Below, in pieces: positions 1 to 10,601 of a stretch of DNA of 64,000 nucleotides. The stretch is from Isoetes taiwanensis (taxonomy: Eukaryota > Streptophyta > Lycopodiopsida > Isoetales > Isoetaceae). The stretch lies in assembly GCA_021234155.1 (NCBI GenBank), contig JAJEKV010000295.1, positions 62,001-126,000 of the forward strand, read 5' to 3'. A program made the position numbers and the translations under genes. Position 1 is the stretch's first letter; each line of letters begins with the position of its first letter. The notes under the pieces were generated by a model. The model saw only the letters and a list, made by a program, of their open reading frames with translations, was not told where the DNA came from and ran no database searches.

Positions 1-490
1 TGGTGGTTGCAGTTTGGGTTGGATCCTGTTGCAGGCTTTGTGTGTTGTTAGTGTAAACCTTCATATGTACTCAGCCTTTTATCTGTAAACATTTTGTTAT
101 GGGTCACGTTACTGTGGTTAACATGCTGCCAGCAGCAACATGATCTTGTATGGTCAATGTAATCTTTCTTGTCTGTAATATAACAGTGCGGTTTAGATGG
201 TCTGAAACTGATCTCGTTGTATTTCAGTGGCTATTTTTGTGTATTGGTTGGATAATGCAATGGTTTCAGAAATACTTTTCCAATGGTTGAAATTGTTAAA
301 TATGAAAAAAGAGCAAATAAGGTTGCAGTATTAAGGCTGGTTTAAAACACGATGATGGATTTGAAACAATCAACAGCTCCAAAAACTAAAACTGGTGGAA
401 TCACAATAGGTCCAAGAACTAGTGGTTTAAACGGTTTAAACAGGACGGTGGATCATAAATAATCAATAGGTCCAAGGACTAGTGGTAGTG
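1..490. other. Non-coding flank left of the large MULE-like element
   Basis: I see no convincing gene here. A short plus-strand reading frame is open from base 1 to a TAG near 49, and the AT-rich text after it resembles a plant 3' untranslated region, so this could be the tail of a gene lying outside the window. That is inference only. Positions 404-426 and 464-486 are two copies of a 23-bp motif (CAATAGGTCC then AAGAACTAGTGGT or AAGGACTAGTGGT) spaced 60 bp apart, ending just before the inverted repeat that starts at 491. Confidence 0.4.
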
Positions 491-1560
491 GGGCTCAGGA
501 TACTTTTACCCTTGATTCGGTGATCCCGGAGATAAATTTACCGGCCTCCGGGATCCCGGGTCTCTCTCGACGGGGTCCGTTCGGGAGACCCCGTTCTGAG
601 GTACGGCAGACGCCACGTTGGCCCAGACCATCCCCGCCGTCCAAACCCCCGTGCAATCGCGGCCGTCCGCGCCTCAGAGATCCCCGCCTCCGGGATCATC
701 CACGCGATCCCCTCCCAGGGATCCCCTGCCGCCGGCCGTAACGGCGGACGATATCCGGCCGAGGTGATCAGGCACCCGGGGGCTGGTTCCCCCTCCTCCG
801 GGATCACCCGCCGTGGTTGATCTTGGCGGGCCGCAATCTGCGAAGTTGATCCCCACCTCAGGGATCCCGGGCACCCGGGCGTGGGATCCCTCCTCCCGGG
901 ATCACCCGGCCATGGCTGATAACGGCGGACCCTATCCGCCAAGGTGATCCCCTCCTCCGGGATCACCCGGCCGTGGCTGATCTTGGCGGGCGCTATCCCC
1001 GAGGTGATCCTCCTCAGGGATCCCCGGGCACCCGGGACGCGGATCCCCTCCCGGGATCCCCGGGCACCCGGACGCGGATCCCTCCTCGGGATCACCCCCA
1101 ATGGGCGATAACGGCAGACGCTATCCAGCCGTGGTGATTCCTTCCTCTGGGATCCCCCCATGGGCGATAACGGGCGGATGCTATCCGCGTGGTGGTGATC
1201 CCTCCTCCGGGATCATTCCCCCTCCCACAGCGATAACGGGCGACGCTACTTGCCGTGGCGATCCCCTCCTCCGGGATCCTCGATATGGTGACGTGGATCC
1301 CGTGACTTGGATCCCCGTGCTCGGGTCGTGGTCAAGCACGGCGCTTATCCGCCGTGGTGATCCCGTCCTCCGGGATCACCCGTCCGGGTGAGTGGATCCC
1401 GTCCTCCGGGATCATCCGTCCGTGGCCGAGGTGGAGAGCGCCGACGTGGATGTCGCCGACGTGGAGGCGGGAGTTATTTTCCGCCGTTAGATGCACTCCG
1501 AGCTGGTTTGCTGTCAGCCATTAGATCCGGTGATTTATACCGTTCTCCGGGATCCCAGAA
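491..1560 (+). repeat. Left terminal inverted repeat and GC-rich GGATC array
   Basis: The outer 270 bp (to about 760) mirrors 22170-22435. From about 700 to 1420 a degenerate array repeats a core reading GATCCCCTCCTCCGGGATCA roughly every 30-60 bp, alternating with a spacer containing GGCGGACGCTATCCGCC, itself an imperfect palindrome. The stretch is far richer in G+C than its surroundings. ORFs on both strands here are by-products of the repeat and I do not call them. Such end arrays may be transposase binding sites (inference). Confidence 0.8.
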
Positions 1561-1914
1561 GCACCAGCAACTTTAATTTTATAATTAAATTCGGACAGGC
1601 CATTAATGATGTGTACGTGGCCAATCCCCATCCGCCACGTAGGACCTTGGGATACCGGAGGACGGCAGAGCACTCCGTCGATTTCGAAGAGTCCAAGTCT
1701 GGGCGCAGAACTCTCGCGGTGGGCGCTCCCGGATTCCTCTGTGCACAGTGGTTTTTGTCGGGCGACGGCACCATTAGCACTGCGGAAGTCGTTTACCCTC
1801 GTTTACCTCCTGTATTAACGAAGTTACGGAGGTAAAATCGACCCTTTCACTCTGTTTTATCAAGTTTTTTACTATTTCCTACTATTATTTACTAAATCTT
1901 ACTGTGGCTTGCAG
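1561..1914 (+). other. Probable leader region of the zinc finger/Ulp1 gene
   Basis: This stretch separates the terminal array from the first recognisable coding exon. It has a candidate splice donor (ACGGAG followed by GTAAAA) near 1830 and a clear acceptor (polypyrimidine tract then TTGCAG) ending at 1914, immediately before an ATG. I infer a non-coding 5' exon and a short intron of about 80 bp. No TATA box is obvious. Confidence 0.35.
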
Positions 1915-3575
1915 ATGGACGAATCCTTAACCCTGGAAGTCAGCCTCAACACCAGTTTTGGCGAGAATCTTTATCTTGAAGGCGCTGCTTCATATGCATT
2001 CCAGATTCCGGAGATCCTGCGCAGTGAAGCGGAATCGGATGCCGAGGTGGAGTCCCCGAAGCCATCAGGGCAACAAAAATTGGATGAAGGGGAGGAAAAA
2101 TCGGCGGTGGGGAAGAATACAGAGGAGGAGGTGAAAGAACGAGTTTCTGTGGACGCTCAACTGCTGGGCGATTTGAATGAGGAAGGGGGGCCAGTAAAGG
2201 AGGGTCAGGTCATAGACGAGCCTGATTACAGTTACTTGAACGAAGAGGCCCCTGATTACAGTTACGATCAGCTGGCAAAGAGATGGAAGTGCTTAGTTGA
2301 TGACTGCACCAAAAGTTACTCCAGGAAGGTTGAGCTCGAAAATCACAGGTTTCGAGTGCATGCCTTGGTTGATAGGTGGCGGGTTCCTGATGCGCCGAGG
2401 GGAAGGACCCCAAATCGAATTCATTTGCCCAATGCAGAGCCCGCCAAGACGAATGCCAATCAGAAGAAGAGGAGTTATGCAAAAATTTCTGTGGCCAGAA
2501 GCATGGATCCAGACTATAAATATGCCCACAACCTCACCCAAAAATTGCAGAGGGCCAGGAGAAATGCTGGAGTGGTGGCCGATGAGCAAATTGAAATGGG
2601 TCTTCTCGATAGGAGCCAAAGAGAAGCCTTCATTAATTTACAGGTCCAGAGGAAGAAAGCAAGTGAATTGGAAAGCCAACAATTGCAGATCGAGGAGATA
2701 AAGGCACGGATCAGGCAGAGCACCAAAAATTTAATTTCTGATGATGAGCTTTGGCCTCCACTAACCAAAGAGCAGGAGCAAAGCCAATTGGACGCTGATG
2801 ATGTGAGCGAGGAGGTGGCTGCAGCAGCAGGTAAGTATTCGTCCCCTTTGCCTAAAGCTGCCCCTTTGCCTAAACCTGTGTTGCCAAAGCCAGGCCCAAA
2901 AAATTCTCGGAGGCGTCGTGCAGACCCAAAACCCCCAAAACCTCCTCCTAAATCCACTGAATTCATGGCCCCTAACCGGATCCTGCTGGAAACTGAGCTC
3001 GAAGATAATATTCCCAAGCCCAGCAAGATTATGCTGTATCATTTGTGCTCTGTCGATCCACATTTTCTAGATTCTGTTTTGGACTACCAAAGAGGTGTTG
3101 ATGCCGATCGATGGCAGTGCCCCTTCACATTAAATTTCCCTGTGGTGGTTGAGAGCCCCTTCATCAAGGTGGGCAGCAAGTCAGCAAATGTCGAGTTTTA
3201 CATCCAAGAAGCCGAGGCCCTAAAATTTATGACAATCCCTTCTGGCCTCGGGGATCTGGAGAGCGATTGGACTCGGATTGCATTGGTTCTTATCTCCTGT
3301 AAGTTTTTAAGTTCTTAAGTTTCTTCAATTTCAGTTTTTCATTGCACTCAATTGCTCAATTGGTTGTACAGGGTAATTCTGCACTCAATTCCAATCCAGA
3401 AAAGGTGTCATCATGTGTTCTTGCATCCTGCTGCATTCGGGCTGTTCTTGAGTGGACGCAAGGCCGGGTTGGCAGGGGCTTATGAGCAGTTTGCCAAGCT
3501 CATCCCTGACAACCCGTTTGGTAGGGCACGGTGGAAGATCCAGACAACACAATTCTATTATATTCCTGTCAATGC

Positions 3576-4142
3576 TGAAAGGTTTCAGCATATAAGTCAG
3601 TCATGCAAATCAGAGAACTCTACCTATGAGAAGCAGTGGCAGTAGGTTATAAGTTGTACATGCATTCATGAGAAGCAGTGGCAGTGAATGTGAGTGAAGA
3701 GCAACAAAATGAAAAAGGGGCGCTGCTTTACTATGAGGTGCGTAGAATTTAATTTTAAAGCGGTTAAAGTCTAACAGCGCCCCATACGTTTCCCGCCATA
3801 TAAAATACGCGTGAAAAGAATACGTATGGAAATCCGGTTAGGTTTCAACAATTCAAAAGCAATGATTGACACCTGTGAGATATTTTTGGAAAGTATATCA
3901 ACACCTGAACCGCCGGATTTTACAGATAGCTCTATATATATACTGCATCGAGGGTGTGTGGGGGGTATATAGAGCAAATGGTATTGCTTATTGTGGGAAT
4001 GATAATGGTGATGTTTGATTAATAAGTATTAAGGGATTAGTGACCATATCTTGGCTCCCTTATTACTTGCTAAGTCAAGTTGTTAATGATATATCTTGCT
4101 AGACATTGAATTAAGAATATATATTTTGCTCAATTTCTATCA
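3576..4142 (+). repeat. copia-1 5' LTR
   Basis: Begins TG and ends CA as expected. It contains two copies of GAGAAGCAGTGGCAGT (near 3630 and 3670) and a TATATATA run near 3935 that could serve as the promoter TATA box (inference). It differs from the 3' LTR by a few single bases plus a dense patch at about 3940-3990. Confidence 0.95.
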
Positions 4143-4143
4143 G

Positions 4144-4155
4144 TGGTATCAGAGC
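4144..4155 (+). other. copia-1 primer-binding site (initiator Met tRNA)
   Basis: TGGTATCAGAGC one base after the 5' LTR is the standard plant copia primer-binding site, complementary to the 3' end of initiator methionine tRNA. It primes minus-strand DNA synthesis. Confidence 0.95.
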
Positions 4156-4161
4156 CACAAC

Positions 4162-5110
4162 ATGTCTAGTAGATTTGCAGCAAGCTTATTGAACACAATA
4201 GATGTGTATAAAGGTGGCCCAGGATTCCAGGTTTGGAAGGATGCCATCAAATATGTGTTGGAGGTGGAAGACCTCTGGGATCTGGTAGATCCGAATGGAA
4301 CTGTAAGTGCACAAGGTGAGTCTTGAGCAGTCCGAAGTGCAGTGGGTGCAGAATGGAACAAAACCGATCAGCCTCAAGAAGTCCACAAAGCAACTGATAC
4401 AGCAGGAGGAGTTAGCAGTTCAACTGGTGGGAAGTCTCTACAAGTCAAGGCTAAAGAAGCACAAGGGATCATTTCATGCAAGGTAAGTCCTTCCATTGCC
4501 TTAAGCTTAGATCTCTTGGACCTAGAGACATGTGGAAGTTTTTTGAAACATTTGGAAAAAAACTTCCTCTCGTGATAGATCTTCTTGAAAATGAATTAAG
4601 GGGCTTAAAATTAAGAGAAGATGAAGATGTGGGAGAGTTTTTTAATAAATTTGACAACTTAATAGTTGATCTATATGGTGCTTGGAGTTGTAATATCCCG
4701 ATAGGAGTCAGGTGTTGCAAATATCAAGAGCTATAGGCTTAATAATGAGACATTGGCCTTATTCATAAGGAATTCATGCAAGACTAGGGAAGAAGCTGAA
4801 ACTACCTTAAGAACTGAATGGGAACAGAAGAAAATCTTAAGGCAAAGTCAAAATGAAGATACTCCTGAAGTTTTGTTTGTAAAAAGGAAAGAAAAAATTG
4901 TGTGCTATAACTGTCATGAGTCAGACACTATAAGAACGAATGTCCTAAGCTTAAGAAAGAATTTAATTGTTATACCTGTGGAGGGAGAGGCCACGCTGCT
5001 TCAAAGTGTCCAACACCAAAGGGTTATGGAAAACCTAAAGGAAGAGGAGAATCTAGCAGGGGCAGATCAGGAAGGGGAAGAGGTCGAGGCTATGAGAAAG
5101 CATATGTAAC
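4162..5110 (+). pseudogene. copia-1 Gag region, disrupted
   Basis: The ATG at 4162 opens MSSRFAASLLNTIDVYKGGP, followed by a tryptophan-containing Gag N-terminus (GFQVWKDAIKYVL). An in-frame TGA at 4324 and several frame changes follow: pieces with the typical LGPRDMWKFFETF and DVGEFFNKFDNLI text are in another frame (4476-4736), and 4753-5109 in a third. A CX2CX4HX4C zinc knuckle (CYTCGGRGHAASKC) is intact at about 4968-5010; a preceding knuckle (CYNCHES) near 4912 is damaged. The region would form the capsid and bind RNA, but cannot make a full protein as written. Confidence 0.8.
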
Positions 5111-5221
5111 ACGAGAAGAGGAGACTGATGCAAAAGGAGTTACTGAGGAGATAGACGAAGATGAGGTAAATGTTGAATTTGCTGTTGTGCATGAAAGCAT
5201 AGGCACTAATAAACTGATCAC

Positions 5222-6116
5222 CGATAGTTGATAGTGGAGCTGAAAAGATCAAGAGTCCGATCTCATCGAGCTTTTTGAAGAATATATCAACTTCAAGCTC
5301 CAGGAAAATCCAAGTTGGAAATGGAGCACTTCAAGAAGTAAAAGGAAGGGGCTTGTTGCAGCTAGAAGATCTTGAAGGCAATGTTGTGAACATAGAAGAT
5401 GTTTTGTGTGTACCCGACTATAATCGAAATTTAATCTGGTCGGTCGGCTTTGTGATTTGGGATACAGAATTGTTTTTGAAGGAGACAAATGTAATGTGTT
5501 CTTGAATAATGAATTAAAGTTTTTTGCTAAAAGAGTTGGCAATTTATTTGAGATGGATAATGTTATACATCATAGCATAAATTCGATTCAAGAAGAGAGT
5601 GTAGATCTATGGCACAAAAGATTGGCACACACAAATAATAAAAATCTGAAATGGTTATTAAAGCAAGGCTACATAAATTATCATGACGATGAGGCAAATG
5701 AATTTATTTGTGAAGGATGTGCATTAGGCAAATTAAACAGGTTGCCATTTTCTAAAAGTAAAACAAGAGCTCAGCAAATCCTTGAGTTGGTGCATTCTGA
5801 TCTATGTGGCCCATTAAATGTGCAAAGCAGAACCAACAAAAGATACTTTATAACATTTACAGATGACTATAGCAGAAAATGTAAGACATATTGTTTGACA
5901 AGAAAATCTCAAGCAGTGAGTGCATTCAAACAATATGTAGCTGAGATGGAAAGAGAAACCAATCTCAAACTCAAATGCATTAGGTCTGATAGAGGAGGTG
6001 AATACCTTGCAAAACAATTCAAATAGTTTTGTGTTGTTCATGGAATTAAAAGACAGCTAACCTGCAGATACTCTCCTCAGCAAAATGGGGTCTCAGAAAG
6101 AAAGAACAGGACCATA
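5222..6116 (+). pseudogene. copia-1 protease and integrase region, one stop and frameshifts
   Basis: The aspartic protease signature IVDSGAEK lies at about 5225. The integrase follows with its HHCC zinc domain (LWHKRLAHTN...CEGCALGK, 5610-5740), then HSDLCGPLN with the first catalytic Asp, FTDDYSRK, SDRGGEYL with the second Asp (about 5985) and QNGVSERKNR with the catalytic Glu (about 6085). A single TAG at 6025-6027 interrupts an otherwise continuous integrase between the second Asp and the Glu. At least one frame change separates protease from integrase near 5450. Confidence 0.85.
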
Positions 6117-7646
6117 ATGGATGCAGTCAGAGCCATGATAAAAGGAAGTGGCCTGCCAAATAAGCTTTGGGAAGAGGCTTTACAAACTGCTGTGTTAATA
6201 CAAAACATGTTACCTACAGCAAGTTTACAAGAAAACATCCCAGACACTCTATGGAATCCAGATAAAAGAATAAACTATGAAAAGCTAAAGGTTTTTGGCT
6301 GTTTAGTATATGCACATGTTCCTGCCGAATTGAGAAAGAAATTGGACAATAAGGCTGAAGTTGGATTCCTTGTAGGATATGATGAACAATCTAAGGGATA
6401 TAGAATATATGTTCCAGAATCTAAAACTGTTATAATCAGCAGGGATGTCTTATTTAATGAAAACATACTCTACAAAGATAGATACAAAAAGGGAATAAAG
6501 ATTGAGACAACAAAACCAGAGATGCCTATGTTTGAAGTAGATGATGCCGATGATTATGAAGAAGAAAAACAGGATTTGAGCTCAGCACAAATGGACAGTC
6601 CAACAATGCAAACTGAAATGGAAACTCCAGAAGTACAGACTGAAGATCTCGAGTCAATTGGTCATCATATGGAAAAGAAGAAAAGGAAAACTCAGGCAGA
6701 AAAATTAGTAGAGGAAGCCAAGCTAGAGGAAGGAAAATTATATGGCAGGGATGAGTCAGAAAAAAGTAGAAGAAGAGTTACATTTGAACCAGAGCAGATT
6801 ATGGCTATTTTAGAAGATGAAATCATCCCACAAAACTTTGAAGATGTTCTACAAAGTCAGGACAAAGATAAATGGATAGCTGTCTACAAACTCAAATCCT
6901 TCGAAGAAACTAAAACCTATGACCTTGTCAAGGCAGATAGCAAAAAGAATATAATTGGAAGCAAGTGGTTGTACAAAGTAAAAATAAATCCTGATGGCAG
7001 TAAAAAATTTAAAGCAAGGCTGGTTGCTCAAGGTTACACACAGAAAAAGGGAAAGGATTATGATGAAACCTATTCTCCCATAGTTAAGCTTACAAGCATC
7101 AGGGTTTTGTTGGCTATGGCTAATGCATTAAATTTAGAACTGCATCACATGGATGTGAAAACAGCATTCTTAAATGCCACGCTTGAGGAGGAGGCTTATA
7201 TGAAGCAAGCTCCAGGATATACACATGGCAAGGATATGGTCTGGAAACTTAATAGGGCAGTCTATGGACTGAAACAGTCACCAAGAGAATGGTACTTATG
7301 TATAGATGGTTTCTTACAACAACAGGGGTTTGAAAAGTTACAAAATGATGGAAATCTATATAGATTTGAAGAAGATGGAGAATATTGCGTGATAGCCTTA
7401 TATGTGGATGATTGTATTATGATGGCAAGCTCTTTGAAAATCCTCAATAGGTGCAAAAGCATTTTAAAGTCAAGGTTCCAAATGTCAGACCTGGGTGAAC
7501 TGAGGAAGTTTCTTGGAATTGAGGTTATCAGAGATAGAAAGCAGAAATGGATAAAGTTGCATCAAAAAACTCATATAGAAAATATGCTCAAAAGGTTCAA
7601 GCTGGTTGAGGCCAAGCCATCTAAAATTAGGATACAGGTTGACTGA
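6117..7646 (+). CDS. copia-1 integrase C-terminus and reverse transcriptase (open frame)
   Basis: This is an open frame of 509 codons in the same frame as the upstream integrase. It begins with the integrase C-terminal region (GLPNKLWEEAL, FGCLVYAHVP), has an acidic and lysine-rich linker, and then the copia reverse transcriptase: GSKWLYKVK, RLVAQGYTQ, HHMDVKTAFLN with a catalytic Asp, AVYGLKQSPREWY, and the active-site YVDD at about 7399-7410. It ends at a frameshift after RFKLVEAKPSK. The start given is simply the first ATG after the integrase stop; in a working element it would be internal to a polyprotein. Confidence 0.85.
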   Translation: MDAVRAMIKGSGLPNKLWEEALQTAVLIQNMLPTASLQENIPDTLWNPDKRINYEKLKVFGCLVYAHVPAELRKKLDNKAEVGFLVGYDEQSKGYRIYVPESKTVIISRDVLFNENILYKDRYKKGIKIETTKPEMPMFEVDDADDYEEEKQDLSSAQMDSPTMQTEMETPEVQTEDLESIGHHMEKKKRKTQAEKLVEEAKLEEGKLYGRDESEKSRRRVTFEPEQIMAILEDEIIPQNFEDVLQSQDKDKWIAVYKLKSFEETKTYDLVKADSKKNIIGSKWLYKVKINPDGSKKFKARLVAQGYTQKKGKDYDETYSPIVKLTSIRVLLAMANALNLELHHMDVKTAFLNATLEEEAYMKQAPGYTHGKDMVWKLNRAVYGLKQSPREWYLCIDGFLQQQGFEKLQNDGNLYRFEEDGEYCVIALYVDDCIMMASSLKILNRCKSILKSRFQMSDLGELRKFLGIEVIRDRKQKWIKLHQKTHIENMLKRFKLVEAKPSKIRIQVD

Positions 7647-8355
7647 TGTTCACAACATCTCAAATGGTGAAGAAAATAAAATGGAAAATGTACCATGTAG
7701 AGCATTGATTAGATGCCTACTCTTTCTAGCAAACAACACACGACCTGACATTGCCTATGCTGTAAACATCTTGAGCAGAAGAAATCATGATGCTACTAAA
7801 GAGCATTGGGAAGCAGCAAAACGAGTTCTCAAATATCTAAAGGGAACACAAACTCATGGTATATGTTTTGATTCAGGAAATCTAACTATGACATGCTTTA
7901 GTGATGCAGATTGGGGAGGAGATCTGCATACTAGGAAATCAACTTCTGGTTATGCTATATATTTAGGAGGAGGTGTAATAACCTGGAGGTGCAAAAAACA
8001 AGCAGCTGTGGCAATGAGTTCAGCTGAAGCAGAATATGCTGCATCTTCATTAGCTGCCAGAGAATTGGTATGGTTAAGAAGATTGTTGGATGAGCTAGGA
8101 TGTGTGCAAAAAGACCCTACAGAGATCTGGACTGACAGTCAGAGTTGTATTGCTATTGTAAAAAATCCAGTATTTCATGATAGAACCAAGCACATTGAAC
8201 TTAGCATGCACTTCATACGAGATTTAGCAGAGAAAAACATTATACAAATGAGATATGTGGGAACAAATGATCAGGTAGCAGATGTGTTCACCAAAGCATT
8301 ATCAGGAATTAAATTTGTAAGATTCAGAAAACAATTGAATGTAGCAGACTTATAA
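7606..8355 (+). CDS. copia-1 RNase H domain (shifted frame)
   Basis: The frame overlaps the end of the RT frame, showing a single frame change near 7620-7650. It contains the connection text LLFLANNTRPDIAYAVNILS, then the RNase H core: CFSDADWGGD with catalytic Asp, RKSTSGYAIYLGG, MSSAEAEYAA with Glu, WTDSQSC with Asp, and RTKHIELSMHFIRD near the C-terminus. It stops 13 bases before the 3' LTR. RNase H removes the RNA template after reverse transcription. Confidence 0.85.
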   Translation: MRPSHLKLGYRLTDVHNISNGEENKMENVPCRALIRCLLFLANNTRPDIAYAVNILSRRNHDATKEHWEAAKRVLKYLKGTQTHGICFDSGNLTMTCFSDADWGGDLHTRKSTSGYAIYLGGGVITWRCKKQAAVAMSSAEAEYAASSLAARELVWLRRLLDELGCVQKDPTEIWTDSQSCIAIVKNPVFHDRTKHIELSMHFIRDLAEKNIIQMRYVGTNDQVADVFTKALSGIKFVRFRKQLNVADL

Positions 8356-8357
8356 GC

Positions 8358-8368
8358 TGAAGGAAGAG
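8358..8368 (+). other. copia-1 polypurine tract
   Basis: GAAGGAAGAG abuts the TG of the 3' LTR, the expected site where plus-strand DNA synthesis is primed. Confidence 0.8.
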
Positions 8369-8933
8369 TGAAAGGTTTCAGCATATAAGTCAGTCATGCA
8401 AATCAGAGAACTCTACCTATGAGAAGCAGTGGCAGTAGGTTATAAGTTGTACATGCATTCATGAGAAGCAGTGGCAGTGAATGTGAGTGAAGAGCAACAA
8501 AATGAAAAAGGGGCGCTGCTTTACTATGAGGTGCGTAGAATTTAATTTTAAAGCGGTTAAAGTCTAACAGCGCCCCATACGTTTCCCGCCGTATAAAATA
8601 CGCGTGAAAAGAATACGTATGGAAACCCGGTTAGGTTTCAACAATTCAAAAGCAATGATTGACACCTGTGAGATATTTTTGGAAAGTATATCAACACCTG
8701 AACCGCCGGATTTTACAGATAGCTCTATATATATACAGATCAGGGTGCAGGGCGGGGTATATAGAGCAGCAGCTGTTCAGTTCGTGGGAATGATAATGGT
8801 GATGTTTGATTAATAAGTATTAAGGGATTAGTGACCATATCTTGGCTCCCTTATTACTTGCTAAGTCAAGTTGTTAATGATATATCTTGCTAGACATTGA
8901 ATTAAGAATATATATTTTGCTCAATTTCTATCA
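8369..8933 (+). repeat. copia-1 3' LTR
   Basis: Nearly the same as the 5' LTR, with a few single-base changes and a patch of many differences at about 8733-8785. It is followed by the AATGC target copy. Confidence 0.95.
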
Positions 8934-10007
8934 AATGCTGGATAAACTCTGATCACTTGATTATTTAAGTTTTAAATCTATTTTAATTGCCTTTCAAATT
9001 GCTATTTCTTAGTGGCCATTGGAGCCTTTTCATCTTAGTGACTGATGGCCTGGCGTGTGCTCGGCTTGGAAAGCCCTGCCCTTGCATTCTGCACCTTGAT
9101 TCATATGCTCCCTTGCATGCATCTACCCGAGAATTTGTGACACTATAAGTATTCCTCTCTATCTCGAAATATTTAATCTTTTGCATTATGATTGAAGCTA
9201 ATTTCTTATTCATACTTGCAGATTCCTCACAGACGTGTTTAAGAGGTGGAGGCATGAGGAAAGTGCATTGCATAATGCACCCTGCATTCCATTAGAAACT
9301 CCCCAACAGCACAATAATTCGGACTGTGGTGTGTATGTCATAAATTATGTGAAGAAATTTGTTAAAGACATCAGTGGCAAGGAGGATAATGTGAGTCTTT
9401 GAGTTTATGTTTGTTGTTTCTTTTTTTTTTTAGGCAAAATTTCAGTTCATGGCTAAATTCATGTTTTAATGCAGATTCTGATTAACCGTGATTGGTTCAA
9501 AAAAGAAGACATAGATTGCATGAGGTCAGGCTTCAAGATAATGCTCCAGAAACTACACGATTGCTTGGCTGCAGGGAAGTCCACCTTTTACTTACTCCAG
9601 GGTGACAGGGTGATAGCAGGATCCAGACCCGCTTGCTGGTACATGGTCCTTGACATTCTGGTAAAGATCTACAAGTTTGTGAATGTGAATATCTCAAAAA
9701 ACTTTGAATGTGAATATTTTCTTGAATGTGAATATCTGGAACACTTGAATGTAATTCTCTTGAATGTGAATATCTTCATCAAGACTTCAATGTCAAAACT
9801 GGAACAATTGAATGTAATTTTGGCTTTTGGCAATGGCTCAATGCACCAAAGAATAATGCTTCAAAGCTTCCACCATAGTTTCAACATCAAAGTTTATTAT
9901 TGCCACTGTTCCTAGACATATTCCAATGGTTAATAATACATTCATAATTTCAATGGTTAATATATTCATAATTTCAATGGTCGGCCTATGATAACTAATA
10001 TATTAAC

Positions 10008-10345
10008 ATGTTGAATGCTGTGATCCTGGAGGGCGGGATCAGCAAGCAGCCGGACGGGGGATCCCGGAGGATGGGATCTATTTTTAAGGGGTGTGTGATC
10101 CCGGAGGACAGGATCACCAAGCAGGCGGACGCGGGATCCCAGAGGAGGGGATCACCAAGTAGGCGGACGCGGGATCCCGGAGGAGGGGATCCCGTTTTCC
10201 TTAGTGTGTGATCCCGGAGGACGGGATCAAATTACAGGCGGACGCGGGATCCCGGAGGAGGGGATCCCGTTTTAATTAATATGTGATCCCAGAGGACGGG
10301 ATCACCTAGCAGGCGGACGCGGGATCTCGGAGGAGGGGGTCCCTG
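10008..10345 (-). repeat. Internal GGATC array 1
   Basis: About six units of a repeat containing GGCGGACGCGGGATCCCGGA and GATCCCGGAGGACGGGATCA. Reading left to right the orientation matches the right terminal array, not the left one. The spacer texts differ (ATTTTTAAGGGG, CCGTTTTCCTTAG, CGTTTTAATTAAT), so these are degenerate iterations. It lies just upstream of the small gene at 10602. Confidence 0.85.
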
Positions 10346-10491
10346 CACGTATTTTTATTACTTTTTGGTACTATGGTCCAAGGCTCAATGGTCTTAACTC
10401 GGCTAAACTCAAAACCTTTTATCCCTATGGTCTTACCTTTAGAAATTGAATTCAAGGCTTAACAGATAGTACAACGGTTGGCTCATGAGTC

Positions 10492-10499
10492 TATATATA
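10492..10499 (+). promoter_or_regulatory. Candidate TATA box of the small internal gene
   Basis: TATATATA lies 103 bp before the ATG at 10602. Between them, 10527-10550 and 10551-10574 are two tandem 24-bp copies (AGTTGAGTTCAGT then GGCAGTCTCTC or AGCAGTCTCTC), which would fall in the 5' leader. Confidence 0.45.
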
Positions 10500-10601
10500 C
10501 TCTTGCCTTACTTGATCTTGGTAGAAAGTTGAGTTCAGTGGCAGTCTCTCAGTTGAGTTCAGTAGCAGTCTCTCAGTTCAATTGCTTACTGTTCAAGCCA
10601 A

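Larger units (their letters stand above)
3576..8933 (+). mobile_element. copia-1: near-complete Ty1/copia retrotransposon
   Basis: A 5358-bp element with a 567-bp 5' LTR and 565-bp 3' LTR, both starting TGAAAGGTTTCAGC and ending TTTCTATCA. It is flanked by the perfect 5-bp target duplication AATGC (3571-3575 and 8934-8938). The primer-binding site matches plant initiator-Met tRNA, and domain order is Gag, protease, integrase, reverse transcriptase, RNase H, as in Ty1/copia. The LTRs are nearly identical apart from one cluster of differences, so insertion was recent. Several stops and frameshifts break the polyprotein. It sits inside the Ulp1 gene of the larger element. Confidence 0.95.
1915..9915 (+). 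pseudogene. C2H2 zinc finger plus Ulp1 (C48) peptidase gene, split by copia-1
   Basis: The first exon (1915-3298, donor GTAAGT at 3299) starts with ATG after a splice acceptor. It encodes an acidic N-terminus, a C2H2 finger (CLVDDCTKSY...HRFRVH, about residues 125-150), a coiled-coil-like Gln/Glu-rich stretch and a proline-lysine linker. The second exon (3372 to about 3573) reads RWKIQTTQFYYIPVN, the usual text just before the catalytic His of Ulp1 proteases. copia-1 lies here. Beyond it are GHWSLFILVTDG and LHLDSYAPL (9013-9130; His and Asp), PQQHNNSDCGVYVINYV (9222-9390; Gln and Cys) and a final exon (9475-9915). The catalytic residues all survive. Ulp1 proteases cleave SUMO-like conjugates in the nucleus; their role in MULEs is unknown. 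The insertion makes the gene non-functional unless the element is spliced out. Confidence 0.75.

Noticed and set aside
520-1391. Overlapping Pro/Arg/Gly-rich ORFs on both strands at 520-1391, and likewise at 21514-22473
   Set aside because: They are open only because the GGATC array repeats; composition follows the repeat and no domain is visible.
10008-10345. CRISPR-like spacing in the GGATC arrays
   Set aside because: The genome is eukaryotic, units and spacers both vary, and no cas-like gene is present.
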